64,000 nucleotides of DNA from Roseovarius faecimaris (GCF_009762325.1 NZ_CP034348.1:2486501-2550500); one strand, 5' to 3'. Positions 1 through 8,963 are shown, counted from the stretch's first letter. The notes: generated from the letters alone by a model not told the origin. Program-made: numbers and translations.

Positions 1-340
1 GTATCAGAGCTTTGCCGCCCCCGATCGACGCCCGCATCGGCGCACCCAGCTTGGGATGCAAAACGGCGGCGCCGTGTTCCATTGTGCCTGCCACTCCGAC
101 AAGCGCAGCCTTTCCATAGCTCACCGCGGCGCGCGGCAGCATCAGAACAAGTTCTCTGGACAAGCTTGTGCCAAGCTTCGCCGCGACATCGAACAGATCG
201 GACAAATCGGTTTGGTCCTGTCCTGCGAAGGGGTTCCGAACGACCGCCATCGCCGCGACACGCGTCGCCGGATCGCTTTTGCGGCCCATTTCGTCAGCGG
301 TGAGCGTTTCTCTGATAAAGATGGTCTTGCGCACGATCAT
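1..340 (-). CDS. Amino acid synthesis (AA_synth/DUF1185) family protein, 3' end cut by window edge
   Basis: About 113 N-terminal codons are visible on the minus strand from an ATG at 338-340; the C-terminus lies left of the window. The product begins MIVRKTIFIRETLTADEMG and contains FDVAAKLGTSLSRELVLML, and later GKAALVGVAGTMEHGAA and HPKLGAPMRASIGGGKA. This pattern matches the small AA_synth family, which is named for amino-acid synthesis but has no firmly known reaction. The start overlaps the stop of the upstream MFS gene in an ATGA junction, so the two are very probably co-translated. The family name rests on remembered motif similarity; the catalytic role is unknown. Confidence 0.7.
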   Translation of the reverse strand, partial: MIVRKTIFIRETLTADEMGRKSDPATRVAAMAVVRNPFAGQDQTDLSDLFDVAAKLGTSLSRELVLMLPRAAVSYGKAALVGVAGTMEHGAAVLHPKLGAPMRASIGGGKALI

Positions 341-1515
341 GCCACCTGTCCCGTTCGGCCTGCCCGACTTGGGCGAGATTTGATAAAGGTGAATGCCAGC
401 GCGCAGGGTACGACACTTGCAAAGAGGACCATGGCCAGCAGGATCGAGCCCTGCGGGCGACCGGTGGCGTCAAGAATGGCACCGGCAACAGGGGGTGTGG
501 CCAGCATGAAGGCGTAATAGACGGTGAAGAAGATGCCCATTCCAAACGCGTGCACCTGCGGCCGAAGCGCCATTCCGGCCAGGGCCATGATCACCCCCGC
601 AGGGGCCATGCCGACAAGACCGAAGATCAGGCTCGCCGCAACCCCCGCACCAGGCAGGCTCAGCATCCAGAGAGCGACCACAGCGCCGACCATGCAAACC
701 GACAGGATCATATCCCGGCGTCCGAAGCGATCGACGATCAGACCGCAGATCACACCCGAAGCGATCATCAACCAACTGCCTATGCTGATGACGCCTGCGG
801 CTGTCAAACCCGGAACACCGCTTGCTTCCAGCACCTTGGGCCCGAACGTCAAATAGGTTACGTAAGCTGCGTTAAACACGCCCCAGGCTGCCGCTGCGCA
901 GAACACCAGATACCATTCCTGCCTGTTCAACCGCATAGTGTTGGCAGGGGCTGACTGGCCGCGCGGTTCAGGTGTACGGTAAAGGAAAAACACCGCGATG
1001 GCTGCAATCAGACAATAGGCCGAGGCCACCAGGAAGGGCGCGCGCCAGTCGAAGGTCATCGCGAGCCAGGCATGCCCCACCTGCCCCATTGCGATCCCAA
1101 AAGGCCAGGACATCACGAGGATACTCATCGCAGTTGCAATCGCCCGCCCTTCGAACCAATCCGTCACCATCTTGGTGAAGTAAAGCGTCGTAAAGAGGAA
1201 CCCGACCCCCGCGATCACACGGCCCAGGCCAACACCAACACTGCTTGACGCCATCGAAGACACAAGGCCGCCTAGGGCCAGCGCGACCAATCCCATCACG
1301 ACCATCTCGCGGTCTGCGACCATGCGCCCGAGATAACCTGCGGGAAGTGCCAGCACGAGACCCGGAGCCATGAACAGTCCGACCAAAAGACCCACGCTGG
1401 CGTAATCCACCCCCAAAACCGCGACGAGTTCATCGCTGACGGACGCCAGAGCCTGAAATTGAAAGCCCAGCGCGATCCGAGCCAAGAACAGAAGGACAAG
1501 GATCCGCCAGCACAT
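337..1515 (-). CDS. MFS transporter, about 392 aa
   Basis: A hydrophobic protein with about 12 predicted membrane segments typical of the major facilitator superfamily. The loop between TM2 and TM3 reads PAGYLGRMVADREMV, a variant of the G-x3-D/R-x-G-R-R/K signature, and a second half-copy, GLIVDRFGRRDMI, sits near the middle, as expected for the duplicated MFS fold. It should sit in the inner membrane and move a small metabolite by a secondary mechanism; the substrate cannot be read from the sequence. I use the ATG at 1513-1515; an in-frame GTG three bases upstream is equally possible. The start overlaps the stop of the SnoaL-like gene and the end overlaps the AA_synth-type gene, so the three form one tight transcription unit. 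Confidence 0.85.
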   Translation of the reverse strand: MCWRILVLLFLARIALGFQFQALASVSDELVAVLGVDYASVGLLVGLFMAPGLVLALPAGYLGRMVADREMVVMGLVALALGGLVSSMASSSVGVGLGRVIAGVGFLFTTLYFTKMVTDWFEGRAIATAMSILVMSWPFGIAMGQVGHAWLAMTFDWRAPFLVASAYCLIAAIAVFFLYRTPEPRGQSAPANTMRLNRQEWYLVFCAAAAWGVFNAAYVTYLTFGPKVLEASGVPGLTAAGVISIGSWLMIASGVICGLIVDRFGRRDMILSVCMVGAVVALWMLSLPGAGVAASLIFGLVGMAPAGVIMALAGMALRPQVHAFGMGIFFTVYYAFMLATPPVAGAILDATGRPQGSILLAMVLFASVVPCALAFTFIKSRPSRAGRTGQVA

Positions 1516-1928
1516 CACGCCCAGCCCAAACCGCGCAGCGCTTGGACATCGTTCCAGATTTTTGTCATATGGGTGATTTTTTCGCCGTCGAACCGCATAA
1601 CGTAAGCGTAATCCGAAACCACGGCCTTTCCGGTGGGTGGCACCGGACCTCCTTGGCCCGTCTGGGTGCCGTGAAACTCGGCTGTCGCGATCGCAGTGCT
1701 GCGCGCCTCATCTACTGCAAAGCCCGTCAACACATAGCGCCCATCCGGAACAGGCGTCAGCAAGTTCTTCATCCACTCGCAATAGTCCGCAAGCGTCTTG
1801 ATATCGGCAAGCGCATCGGCCTGGCAGGCAAAGGTCGCACCATCGCGGCACCAGGCTTGGCAGGCGGACCACCCCTTGCCGGTTTCGCATGCCTCGAAGA
1901 AAACAGTGGCTGTTTCGCTGGTCGTCAT
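1515..1928 (-). CDS. SnoaL/NTF2-like small protein, 137 aa
   Basis: The reading frame is open further upstream, but the ATG at 1928 is preceded by an AGGAG motif about 8 bases away, which decides the start. The product has the length and character of a SnoaL/NTF2-like cone-fold protein: an N-terminal helix (ATVFFEACETGKGW), a cysteine-containing middle, and a C-terminal strand pair ending YAYVMRFDGEKITHMTKIWND, which is the family's usual ending. Such proteins act as cyclases, isomerases, hydratases or ligand binders, so the reaction is open. It is the first gene of the minus-strand group with the MFS transporter, and its promoter must lie in the 1929-2080 gap shared with the divergent LuxR-type regulator. 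Confidence 0.7.
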   Translation of the reverse strand: MTTSETATVFFEACETGKGWSACQAWCRDGATFACQADALADIKTLADYCEWMKNLLTPVPDGRYVLTGFAVDEARSTAIATAEFHGTQTGQGGPVPPTGKAVVSDYAYVMRFDGEKITHMTKIWNDVQALRGLGWA

Positions 1929-2080
1929 TAAAATCGCTCCTGATCTTTGCGTTGGTCGGTCCAGTGATATTTGCAGAGACCTCTGGCCCCGGATATCGGT
2001 CAGATGCAGCATCCGATGTGGTAGAATGTGGTATAACGACGGCTCGGATCGCATTGCGGGAGGGGGGCGCGGAAAGACAA

Positions 2081-4072
2081 ATGAGTGAACAACTCAGCGA
2101 TCGCGAGTTGGAGGTTGCGGCGGCCTATGTGGATGGACAGACCTACAAAGAGATCGCGCGTCATCTGAAAATTGCGCCTTCGACGGTCCGCACGCATTTG
2201 AGGACCGTCTACCGCAAGCTCGGCGTGACATCGCGGATGGAGCTTTTGAGTGCTCTGAGCCCGACCGGGGATAGCGCTTCGACATCCCGCGACGACGCGG
2301 ATCTGATTGCAGAACTCTCGCTGGAACTGGACGAAGCGATGCGGCGCGAACGTGTTTTGGCGCGTGTACTGCGGATTATCAGCCAACAGGGCCATGACCT
2401 GCCGTCGGTGATTGCTGCCGTGCTCGATCACACGCTTGAACTATGCGAGGCAGAGTTCGGCATTCTGTTCGAATATTGCGGCGGGCTTCGCTTTCGGGCG
2501 CAGCAGTCGCGCAACATTCCCGAGCGCTTCGCGGCCTGGCTGACCGATCAGGGGGCCTTTTCCGTGGATGCGGATACAGGACTTGGACGGGTCGCTACGC
2601 GTTTGTCGACCGTGAACATCGCGGATGTCCGCGCCGAAGACATCTACCAATCCGGCGCACCGCTACGCATCGCAACCGCGGATTTGGGCAAGGCGCGGTC
2701 GTTTGTGGCAATCCCGATGATGTCAGGCACCCGGCTTTTGGGCGTCTTCACGATCTACCGGACCCGGGTTCACCCGTTTCAGGACCGTAGCCTTGAGCTT
2801 GCGCAACTTTTCGCAGACCAGGCGGCGATTGCCATCGAGAACGCCCGCCTGAAGGCAACACTGGACCATTCCGATATCCCGCCCGAGCCTGCCGCTGCTT
2901 CAGTCCCTCCGCTGCTTGCTGTCCTGCCCTTTCGCGCCGCCGATGAAACGGACGAAGACGCGCACCGTTTGGGTCGGCAGGTCGCTGCCGGATTGTCGAT
3001 GGAGCTTGCGAGCCACCCTCTGTTTCGAGTGATCAACCAGACATCCAGTTTTTCGCCGAGATTGAAGGATCAGTCCGTCTTGCAATGCGCTGAGTATCTG
3101 GGCGCCCGCTTTGTCGCATCCGGTTCGGTCAGAAGCCTCGGCGCGGGTCGATATCGCATGTCGCTTGATCTCCACGAAGCCGGACGGCCCGCCGCAATCT
3201 ATCAAGACATCCTAACCTACGACAACACAGGCACATCCGGGTTACTTGAAAGCCTCATCCTGAGGTTGTGTGCGGCCATCGGCACCCGCACGGAACGATC
3301 GTTTCTTGCCGCAGCGAAAGCGCGCGGGGATCGAAGCCCGCATGCGCTCGATCAGTTTCTCCTTGGGTTGGAGCATCACCACGCGCATCACGAGGCGGGC
3401 TATTTCAAGGCCAGACAACATTTTCAGAATGCGGTGACGTTGGACCCCGGCTTCGCGCGGGCCGAAGCAGCCCTTGCGATCACCTATGTGCGCGAATGGT
3501 TCTGGAACAGCGACACGACAGAATTGCTGGATATCGCCGAGACCCACGCGCGCAAGGCCCTGTCGCTGGACGCGGAGGACGCTTGGTCACTCACCGCGTC
3601 CGGCGTCGTGGCGCTTTACAAGCGCTGTCATAGCGAAGCGAATACGAGCTTTGACCTCGCGTTGGGGCGCGCGCCTTACGATGCCTATGTCGTATCCCGG
3701 GCTGGCCTGGGCCGGTTTTACAATGGAGATTTCGAGGACGCGGTCAGCTTGTTTCAGCGCGCCGTGACACTTGACCCGCTTCATGCCGATCGCCAACTGG
3801 GGATGCTGGGCCATGCCTACCTGCATCTGGGGCGCTACGACGAGGCACTGACCGCGCTGAAGGCGGTGCAAGAGCCCCTGCAATGGGAACTCGCCTGGAC
3901 GGCGGCCTGTCAGGCACTCGCCGGTGACAACGGCCATGAGCAGACAACAAGGAGCTACCGCAAACAATTTGGCCAAAGCGCGCAATCCTACCGGGTACAA
4001 ACGCGCCCGTTCAAAAATGAAGCAGACATGCGAAGGTTGGATGCGGCGATGAGAAAGGCCGGCTTGCATTAG
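2081..4072 (+). CDS. LuxR-HTH / GAF / TolB-like / TPR regulator, 663 aa
   Basis: I place the start at the ATG at 2081 because homology-like sequence begins there with a LuxR-type helix-turn-helix (residues about 6-55: DRELEVAAAYVDGQTYKEIA and PSTVRTHLRTVYRKLG); upstream codons look non-coding. A GAF-like domain follows at about 85-245, ending in the usual IAIENARL helix. Residues about 275-410 resemble the TolB-like/adenylate-cyclase-associated region (PPLLAVLPFRA), and about 440-640 look like TPR repeats. An N-terminal LuxR HTH is unusual, since that domain normally ends a protein. The GAF domain may sense a small ligand and the TPRs a protein partner. It is divergent from the SnoaL/MFS group, which it may control; this is inference from position only. 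Confidence 0.8.
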   Translation: MSEQLSDRELEVAAAYVDGQTYKEIARHLKIAPSTVRTHLRTVYRKLGVTSRMELLSALSPTGDSASTSRDDADLIAELSLELDEAMRRERVLARVLRIISQQGHDLPSVIAAVLDHTLELCEAEFGILFEYCGGLRFRAQQSRNIPERFAAWLTDQGAFSVDADTGLGRVATRLSTVNIADVRAEDIYQSGAPLRIATADLGKARSFVAIPMMSGTRLLGVFTIYRTRVHPFQDRSLELAQLFADQAAIAIENARLKATLDHSDIPPEPAAASVPPLLAVLPFRAADETDEDAHRLGRQVAAGLSMELASHPLFRVINQTSSFSPRLKDQSVLQCAEYLGARFVASGSVRSLGAGRYRMSLDLHEAGRPAAIYQDILTYDNTGTSGLLESLILRLCAAIGTRTERSFLAAAKARGDRSPHALDQFLLGLEHHHAHHEAGYFKARQHFQNAVTLDPGFARAEAALAITYVREWFWNSDTTELLDIAETHARKALSLDAEDAWSLTASGVVALYKRCHSEANTSFDLALGRAPYDAYVVSRAGLGRFYNGDFEDAVSLFQRAVTLDPLHADRQLGMLGHAYLHLGRYDEALTALKAVQEPLQWELAWTAACQALAGDNGHEQTTRSYRKQFGQSAQSYRVQTRPFKNEADMRRLDAAMRKAGLH

Positions 4073-4169
4073 AGCTGTTCGCGTTGACGTTGTTCTCTGA
4101 AATCAGACCACTGAAATACTGGCAATGCGTCGAAGTTAAAGTGCAGCCTGTTGCTGGTCCGGACGTCAT

Positions 4170-4215
4170 GCGACTTTTCGGGTTTCGTTCGGTCGGGCCG
4201 CAAAGTCGCCCGAAA
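4170..4215. terminator. Inverted repeat between convergent genes, possible bidirectional terminator
   Basis: GCGACTTT at 4170-4177 pairs with AAAGTCGC at 4202-4209, and the overlapping TTTCGGG (4176-4182) can pair with CCCGAAA (4209-4215). The two pairings are mutually exclusive. It sits in the gap between the convergent LuxR/GAF/TPR gene and the LysR gene, where a terminator is expected, but there is no strong T tract, so the role is a guess. Confidence 0.35.
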
Positions 4216-4287
4216 CACTTATGTCACTACCGGCAAACACCTCGGCTTATACGGCGATAAAAGTGGTTCCGGTTCCTCTCGCAGCCC

Positions 4288-5208
4288 TCAGGAGTGGCGG
4301 GTCGCCGGTTGGCCGACTGGCCGTGCACTTCTACTGGTTTTCAGCAGCCAGTCGTGGAATGCCTTTGCCGAGGGCGACAGATCCGCATTCTGCGGTATGA
4401 TCAGGTGATAGGCAAAGGATGTGCCAAAGGTCCGGTCGAACGGATTTACAAGATCACCGCGTTCGAGTTCCGATTGCACTGCCCAGGACGCGAAAAGCGA
4501 AATACCCAGGCCGTTGATTGTCGAACTGAGCTGGAAATGCCTGTCCTCCAACATCATTTGAGACCGGGTTTCCGGCAGCTGAACGTCATTGTCTGCAAAC
4601 CATTCCTCCCACATTCGCGTGTCATCCACATGCAGCAAGGTACAGCTTGCCAGATCAGACGGCTCCCGGATCGGATGGGCGGCCAGATAGGCCGGGCTGC
4701 AAACAACGACAAGCCGTTCAGGCCAGAGCTTGGTCACTTCGAAATTGCTCCAGCTCCCGCGTCCCCATTGGATGCCGAGATCGGCAAAACGTTCCGGGTT
4801 GGCCATATGGGCGTAGTTGTTGTTGTGATTCTTGATCGACAACTGCACGCCGGGATTGGCTTCGAGCAGCCCGCCCAGCCGCGAGGATAGCCAGCGGCTC
4901 GCGAACATCGGCAACAGCGCCAATTCGATGGAACCCGCGCGGCTCGCCGCCTGGTCGATACCGGTGCGGATCGCTTCGAGCCCGCGCGCGACATGGCCGG
5001 CCAGGATCGAACCGGCCTCGGTCAGTTCAAGCCCCGAGGCGCTTCTGCGGAACAACGCCGTGTCGAGTTCTGCTTCCAATTTTTTGATGTGATAGCTGAC
5101 GGCGCTTTGGCTGGAATTCAGAAGCTGCGCGGCACGGGTTACGTTCTGCACATCAGCAACCGCATTAAACACTTGAATAGAATTAATATTTCGGATTACC
5201 ACAGGCAT
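4288..5208 (-). CDS. LysR-family transcriptional regulator, 306 aa
   Basis: The winged HTH lies in residues about 8-67 (TRAAQLLNSSQSAVSYHIKK) and is followed by the linker helix and a substrate-binding domain starting near SIELALLPMFASRWLSSRL, the layout and length of a LysR-type regulator of the GcvA-like type. It is divergent from the HAAT-type ABC transporter operon starting at 5350, with a 141-bp gap holding a good LysR box (5248-5262). By the usual logic of this family it should activate or repress the transporter-catabolic operon in response to a substrate or CoA intermediate and regulate itself. The ligand is unknown. Confidence 0.93.
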   Translation of the reverse strand: MPVVIRNINSIQVFNAVADVQNVTRAAQLLNSSQSAVSYHIKKLEAELDTALFRRSASGLELTEAGSILAGHVARGLEAIRTGIDQAASRAGSIELALLPMFASRWLSSRLGGLLEANPGVQLSIKNHNNNYAHMANPERFADLGIQWGRGSWSNFEVTKLWPERLVVVCSPAYLAAHPIREPSDLASCTLLHVDDTRMWEEWFADNDVQLPETRSQMMLEDRHFQLSSTINGLGISLFASWAVQSELERGDLVNPFDRTFGTSFAYHLIIPQNADLSPSAKAFHDWLLKTSRSARPVGQPATRHS

Positions 5209-5247
5209 TTAAAAACATCCGAGCGTCTGCTTTCCCTGACTTTGGCA

Positions 5248-5262
5248 ATCTAATTATTAGAT
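5248..5262. promoter_or_regulatory. LysR-type operator (ATC-N9-GAT)
   Basis: ATCTAATTATTAGAT is a perfect palindrome with 7-bp arms around a central T. It contains the classical LysR T-N11-A core (T at 5249, A at 5261) and lies in the divergent gap between the LysR gene and the ABC operon. It is strikingly AT-rich against its surroundings. Binding by the adjacent LysR protein is inference. Confidence 0.65.
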
Positions 5263-5349
5263 GGCAAGACCCAAACATTCGATTTTCGCCACACGGGTTT
5301 CGCGGTCTATGCTGCCCGCAACTGCTGATCAGGCAGGGGGGAGGACACT

Positions 5350-6117
5350 GTGACCACGGCCGTTTTGCAGGTGCAAAATCTCTGTAAGTCGTTCGGCGGC
5401 GTCCATGCCGTTCGCGATCTGTCATTCCGCGTTGAGCCGGGCGAAATCCTCGGGCTGATCGGGCCGAACGGGTCGGGCAAGTCGACCACGGTCAATGCGC
5501 TTGCGGGGGTCTACCCGGTGACATCGGGCGAAATCCTGCTGGCGGGCGGACATATCCAGACCCTGCCGGAATACGAGCGTGTCTCGATGGGGCTGGCACG
5601 CACCTTTCAGACCGCCAGCATTTTCCCGGAATTCACCGTGCGCGAACAGATCCGACTAGGCTGCAATGTCACCCTGCATTCACATCCGCTGTCGTCTGTC
5701 TTTGGTATCGGGCGTCATCCCGGCGAGGACGAGGCGGTGACGCAGCGCATCGAGGATATTCTGGAACTGACCGGGCTGAACGATGTGGCCGATAACCGGG
5801 TCGCCACGATCACCGCCGCGGAACAGCGTTTCCTTATGATCGCCACGGCGCTGGCCGCGCAGCCCAAGGTGATCCTGCTGGACGAACCGGCGGCCGGGCT
5901 GGTCAGCCACGAGAGGCAGGCCCTGTCCAGCCTGATCCGCAGCATTCGCGATACCGGTGTGTCGGTTCTGGTCATCGAACATCACATGGCCCTGATCATG
6001 GAGGTCTGCGACCGGATCGTGGTGCTGAATTTCGGCTCCAAAATCGCTGAAGGCACGCCTGAGGAGATCCGCAACAACCAGGCCGTGATCGACGCCTATC
6101 TCGGGGAGGCGGTGTGA
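5350..6117 (+). CDS. HAAT-family ABC transporter ATP-binding protein (LivG-like), 255 aa
   Basis: The first ATPase of a branched-chain amino-acid-type (HAAT) importer, starting at GTG 5350 after a GGGGAGG motif. Walker A is GPNGSGKST (residues 38-46) and Walker B VILLDEP (174-180), with the downstream family ending in KIAEGTPEEIRNN and a short C-terminal helix. The ABC signature is degenerate: where LSGGQ-like sequence is expected there is ITAAEQ (154-159), with alanines in the glycine positions. It overlaps the next ATPase gene by four bases. The substrate is not defined by these proteins; the following acyl-CoA enzymes suggest an organic acid or amino-acid derivative rather than leucine. 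Confidence 0.93.
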   Translation: MTTAVLQVQNLCKSFGGVHAVRDLSFRVEPGEILGLIGPNGSGKSTTVNALAGVYPVTSGEILLAGGHIQTLPEYERVSMGLARTFQTASIFPEFTVREQIRLGCNVTLHSHPLSSVFGIGRHPGEDEAVTQRIEDILELTGLNDVADNRVATITAAEQRFLMIATALAAQPKVILLDEPAAGLVSHERQALSSLIRSIRDTGVSVLVIEHHMALIMEVCDRIVVLNFGSKIAEGTPEEIRNNQAVIDAYLGEAV

Positions 6118-6818
6118 TGCTGAAGGTTTCGGACCTCAGGGTCAGCTACGGCCCGATCGAAGTGATCCACGGCATCAGCCTTGAAGTCAACGAAGGGGAA
6201 TGCGTGGCACTTATCGGGGCGAACGGCGCGGGCAAGTCTTCGACGCTCAAGGCGATCTGCGGGCTGGTTCCGGCCAAAGCGGGCACGATCACATTCGAAG
6301 GGCAGGACATCACCAACCAGAGCGGCCACAAGATTGTGCGGGCCGGTATCACCATGTGCCCCGAGGGCCGTCAGGTCTTTCCGCAGATGAGCACGGTTCA
6401 GAACCTCGCAATGGGCGCCTATGCCCGCACAGATGGCGAGCAGGCCAGCGACCTGGAAGAGATGATGGACATGTTCCCGATCCTGCGGGAACGCGCCAGT
6501 CAGGCGGCGGGCACTTTGTCGGGCGGAGAGCAGGAAATGCTGGCCATCGCCCGCGCGCTCATGGCGCGGCCCCGCCTGTGCATTTTCGACGAACCGTCGC
6601 TGGGGCTTGCCCCCAAGATCGTGGCGGAAGTGGGCGAAACCATCGACCGGATCAAGAAGATGGGCAAAACCATCCTGCTGGTTGAACAAAACTCGCTCAT
6701 GGCGCTGCGGCTGGCCGACCGGGCCTATCTGTTCGAGGCCGGCGAGATTGTGCTGAGCGGCACGGGCAAGGAACTGCAATCACATCCGGAGGTGGTCAAG
6801 GCCTATCTCGGCCACTGA
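6114..6818 (+). CDS. HAAT-family ABC transporter ATP-binding protein (LivF-like), 234 aa
   Basis: The second nucleotide-binding subunit, with Walker A GANGAGKSS at residues 34-42, a canonical LSGGEQ signature near 136, Walker B CIFDEPSLGLAP and the LivF-type ending HPEVVKAYLGH. Unlike its partner it keeps all catalytic motifs, so the heterodimer probably has one consensus and one degenerate ATP site. It starts within the stop of the LivG-like gene (ATG at 6114), which points to translational coupling, and is followed after about 30 bp by the binding-protein gene. It acts on the cytoplasmic face of the inner membrane. Confidence 0.94.
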   Translation: MMLKVSDLRVSYGPIEVIHGISLEVNEGECVALIGANGAGKSSTLKAICGLVPAKAGTITFEGQDITNQSGHKIVRAGITMCPEGRQVFPQMSTVQNLAMGAYARTDGEQASDLEEMMDMFPILRERASQAAGTLSGGEQEMLAIARALMARPRLCIFDEPSLGLAPKIVAEVGETIDRIKKMGKTILLVEQNSLMALRLADRAYLFEAGEIVLSGTGKELQSHPEVVKAYLGH

Positions 6819-6850
6819 TCGGGCAAAACCAGGAACTGGGAGGAGACACT

Positions 6851-8050
6851 ATGAAACTGGGAACACTGGCAGCCGCCTTTGCGTTGGCTGGAACTGCGGC
6901 ATTTGCCGCGGAAAAGACGCTGGATATCGGGGTCAGCGATGCCTTGACCGGCGGTGCAGCGGTCTATGGCCTGCCACAGGCCAACGCGGTGAAAATGGCC
7001 GCGGAAGAAATCAATGCCGCGGGCGGCATCACGGTGGGCGACGATACCTATATGCTGAATGTCATCGCCTATGACGACAAGGCCAACCCCACCGAGGCGT
7101 CGAACTCGGTCCGCAAGCTTTTGGACCGCGATGGCGTGAAGTTCATTCTGGGCTTCTGCTGTTCCGGCGCTACAGGGGCGGTGGCCTCGTTCATCGAAAA
7201 TGAGGATGCGGTGATGCTGGTCGGCAATGCCGCCGAGCGCTCGATCACCACGCGCGAGATTCCCAACCTCACCCGGACCCGCCCGCCGGCGGATTACACA
7301 GGCGCAGCGGCCGGGACGTTCGTGGCGCAGAAAGGCCACAAGAAAGTGGCCGTGCTGGGGGCGCTCGATATCGGGTTCTATGCCAGCTATGTCGATGCCT
7401 TCGAGAAAGAGCTGGAAAAGGCCGGGGGCGAGATCATCACCCGCGAAAGCTTTGGCCTGAAAGACCGGGACATGACCCCGCAGCTCACCAAGATTCGCGA
7501 ACTTGGCCCCGATGCGATCCTTGTTGTCGGTTATGTGGAACCGGCCGCCTTCATCTATCGTCAGGCGGTTGAACTGGGCATCGATGTGCCGCGCTATGGC
7601 TTCACCTCGGGGTCCGAAGAGCAATTCCTGCGTGTGGCCACTTCAGAGCAGATGGAAGGTGTCTGGGACCTGCGACCAACGGAGCTTACGCTGCTGTCGG
7701 CCAGCGATAACGGCATCGCCTATCACAAGAACTATTCCGAGAAATACGGCATCGCCCCGTCGCCAAGCTCGCCCTATGCCTATGATCAGACCTATGCGCT
7801 GAAGGATGCGATCGAGGCGGCCGGCACGGTCGAGGACACCGAAGCGGTGGCCGCCGCCCTGCGCGAGCTGCCCGTTCCGGACGAGGTGGTGATGCAGTAC
7901 CTGCCGGTGGACGGCAAGATGTTTGACGTAAATGGCCAGGCCTACACCTCGAACGGGGCGTTTCAGTGGCAGAACGGGAACTGGGTCTTCGTGCAGGACC
8001 TGCCCTCGGATGCCGCGGCCTATTCGGCCTTCCTGAGCACCATCGACTGA
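6851..8050 (+). CDS. HAAT-family periplasmic substrate-binding protein (LivK-like), 399 aa
   Basis: The protein starts with a clear Sec signal peptide (MKLGTLAAAFALAGTAAFA, cleavage probably before AEKTLDIG). The mature protein begins IGVSDALTGGAAVYG and has NAVKMAAEEINAAGGI, the hallmark of type I periplasmic binding proteins for amino acids, amides and aromatic acids. It should bind substrate in the periplasm and deliver it to the two permeases. The start is supported by the GGAGG at 6840-6844. The gene is separated from the permease genes by a strong hairpin (8060-8088), consistent with the higher binding-protein expression usual in such operons. Confidence 0.93.
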   Translation: MKLGTLAAAFALAGTAAFAAEKTLDIGVSDALTGGAAVYGLPQANAVKMAAEEINAAGGITVGDDTYMLNVIAYDDKANPTEASNSVRKLLDRDGVKFILGFCCSGATGAVASFIENEDAVMLVGNAAERSITTREIPNLTRTRPPADYTGAAAGTFVAQKGHKKVAVLGALDIGFYASYVDAFEKELEKAGGEIITRESFGLKDRDMTPQLTKIRELGPDAILVVGYVEPAAFIYRQAVELGIDVPRYGFTSGSEEQFLRVATSEQMEGVWDLRPTELTLLSASDNGIAYHKNYSEKYGIAPSPSSPYAYDQTYALKDAIEAAGTVEDTEAVAAALRELPVPDEVVMQYLPVDGKMFDVNGQAYTSNGAFQWQNGNWVFVQDLPSDAAAYSAFLSTID

Positions 8051-8059
8051 TGCAACCCC

Positions 8060-8088
8060 GGCGGCGCGGGACGCAATCCCGCGCCGCC
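8060..8088 (+). terminator. Intercistronic hairpin, probable attenuator after the binding-protein gene
   Basis: GGCGGCGCGGGA (8060-8071) and TCCCGCGCCGCC (8077-8088) form a perfect 12-bp stem with a CGCAA loop, followed by CTTT. It lies inside the 55-bp gap between the binding-protein and permease genes. Such stems commonly stabilise the upstream message or reduce read-through; there is no long T tract, so complete termination is unlikely. Confidence 0.7.
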
Positions 8089-8105
8089 CTTTCAGGACGG
8101 CGGAT

Positions 8106-8963
8106 ATGATCGAGATCTTCCAGCAAATCATCAACGGCATGGCCATCGGCGGTGTCTATGTGCTGATCGCACTTGGGCTGACCACGGTGTTCGGCATCCT
8201 GGGCATCGCCCATTTCGCGCATGGCTCGGTGTCGATGTTCGGTGGCTATCTGACCTTTTTCCTTGTGGTGATGTGGGGGCTCCCGCTGCTCGCGGCCATT
8301 GCCATCGCGTTGGTGGTCGGGCTGGTGCTGGGTCTGCTGATCGAACTTCTGGCCTATCGCCCGGTGCGCAACGCAAGCCATATCAACGCCTTCATCGTGG
8401 CGCTTGGTCTGACAATGATGGTCGAGGGGCTGAACCTGGAATTCTTCGGCCATGAACAGGTGGTCATCCCGACCAATCTGAACCGGGTGTTCAACATAGG
8501 CGGCGTGACCATCCCCGAGCTTCGGCTGTATGTCATTCTTGCCGCCGCACTGCTGATCGCGGCCATGACGGTCTTTGTCGAGAAAACCAAGACCGGCCAG
8601 GCAATCCGCGCCGTGGCTGAAAATCGCGATGCGGCGATCCTGATGGGGGTGAATGTCAACACGATCCCGCTGGTGGTGTTTTCGATCTCCACAGCGTTGG
8701 GCGTTTGCGCCGGGGTGATGGTGGGCGCCCTCTTTGCCATTGCCCCGGGCATCGGCGAGGGGCTGGTGGTCAAGGGCTTTGCGGTTCTCGTGCTGGGCGG
8801 GCTGGGCTCGATCCCTGGCGCGGTCATCGGCGGGCTTGTCCTTGGCATTACCGAGGCGCTCGCAGCGGGCTTCATCTCCTCGGCCTACAAGGACGTGATT
8901 GCCTTTATCATCATGATCCTTGTGCTGCTTGTCCGCCCGCAGGGCCTGATGGGGAAAGCGTGA
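8106..8963 (+). CDS. HAAT-family ABC permease (LivH-like), 285 aa
   Basis: An inner-membrane permease with about eight hydrophobic segments. It opens with IFQQIINGMAIGGVYVLIAL and shows the family motif GLTTVFGILGIAHFAHG near residues 25-45, later AIRAVAENRDAAILMGVN, the cytoplasmic loop that contacts the ATPase. Length and layout are those of LivH. The stop overlaps the start of the next permease (TGATG at 8961-8965), a common coupling for the two permease subunits of this transporter type. Confidence 0.94.
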   Translation: MIEIFQQIINGMAIGGVYVLIALGLTTVFGILGIAHFAHGSVSMFGGYLTFFLVVMWGLPLLAAIAIALVVGLVLGLLIELLAYRPVRNASHINAFIVALGLTMMVEGLNLEFFGHEQVVIPTNLNRVFNIGGVTIPELRLYVILAAALLIAAMTVFVEKTKTGQAIRAVAENRDAAILMGVNVNTIPLVVFSISTALGVCAGVMVGALFAIAPGIGEGLVVKGFAVLVLGGLGSIPGAVIGGLVLGITEALAAGFISSAYKDVIAFIIMILVLLVRPQGLMGKA

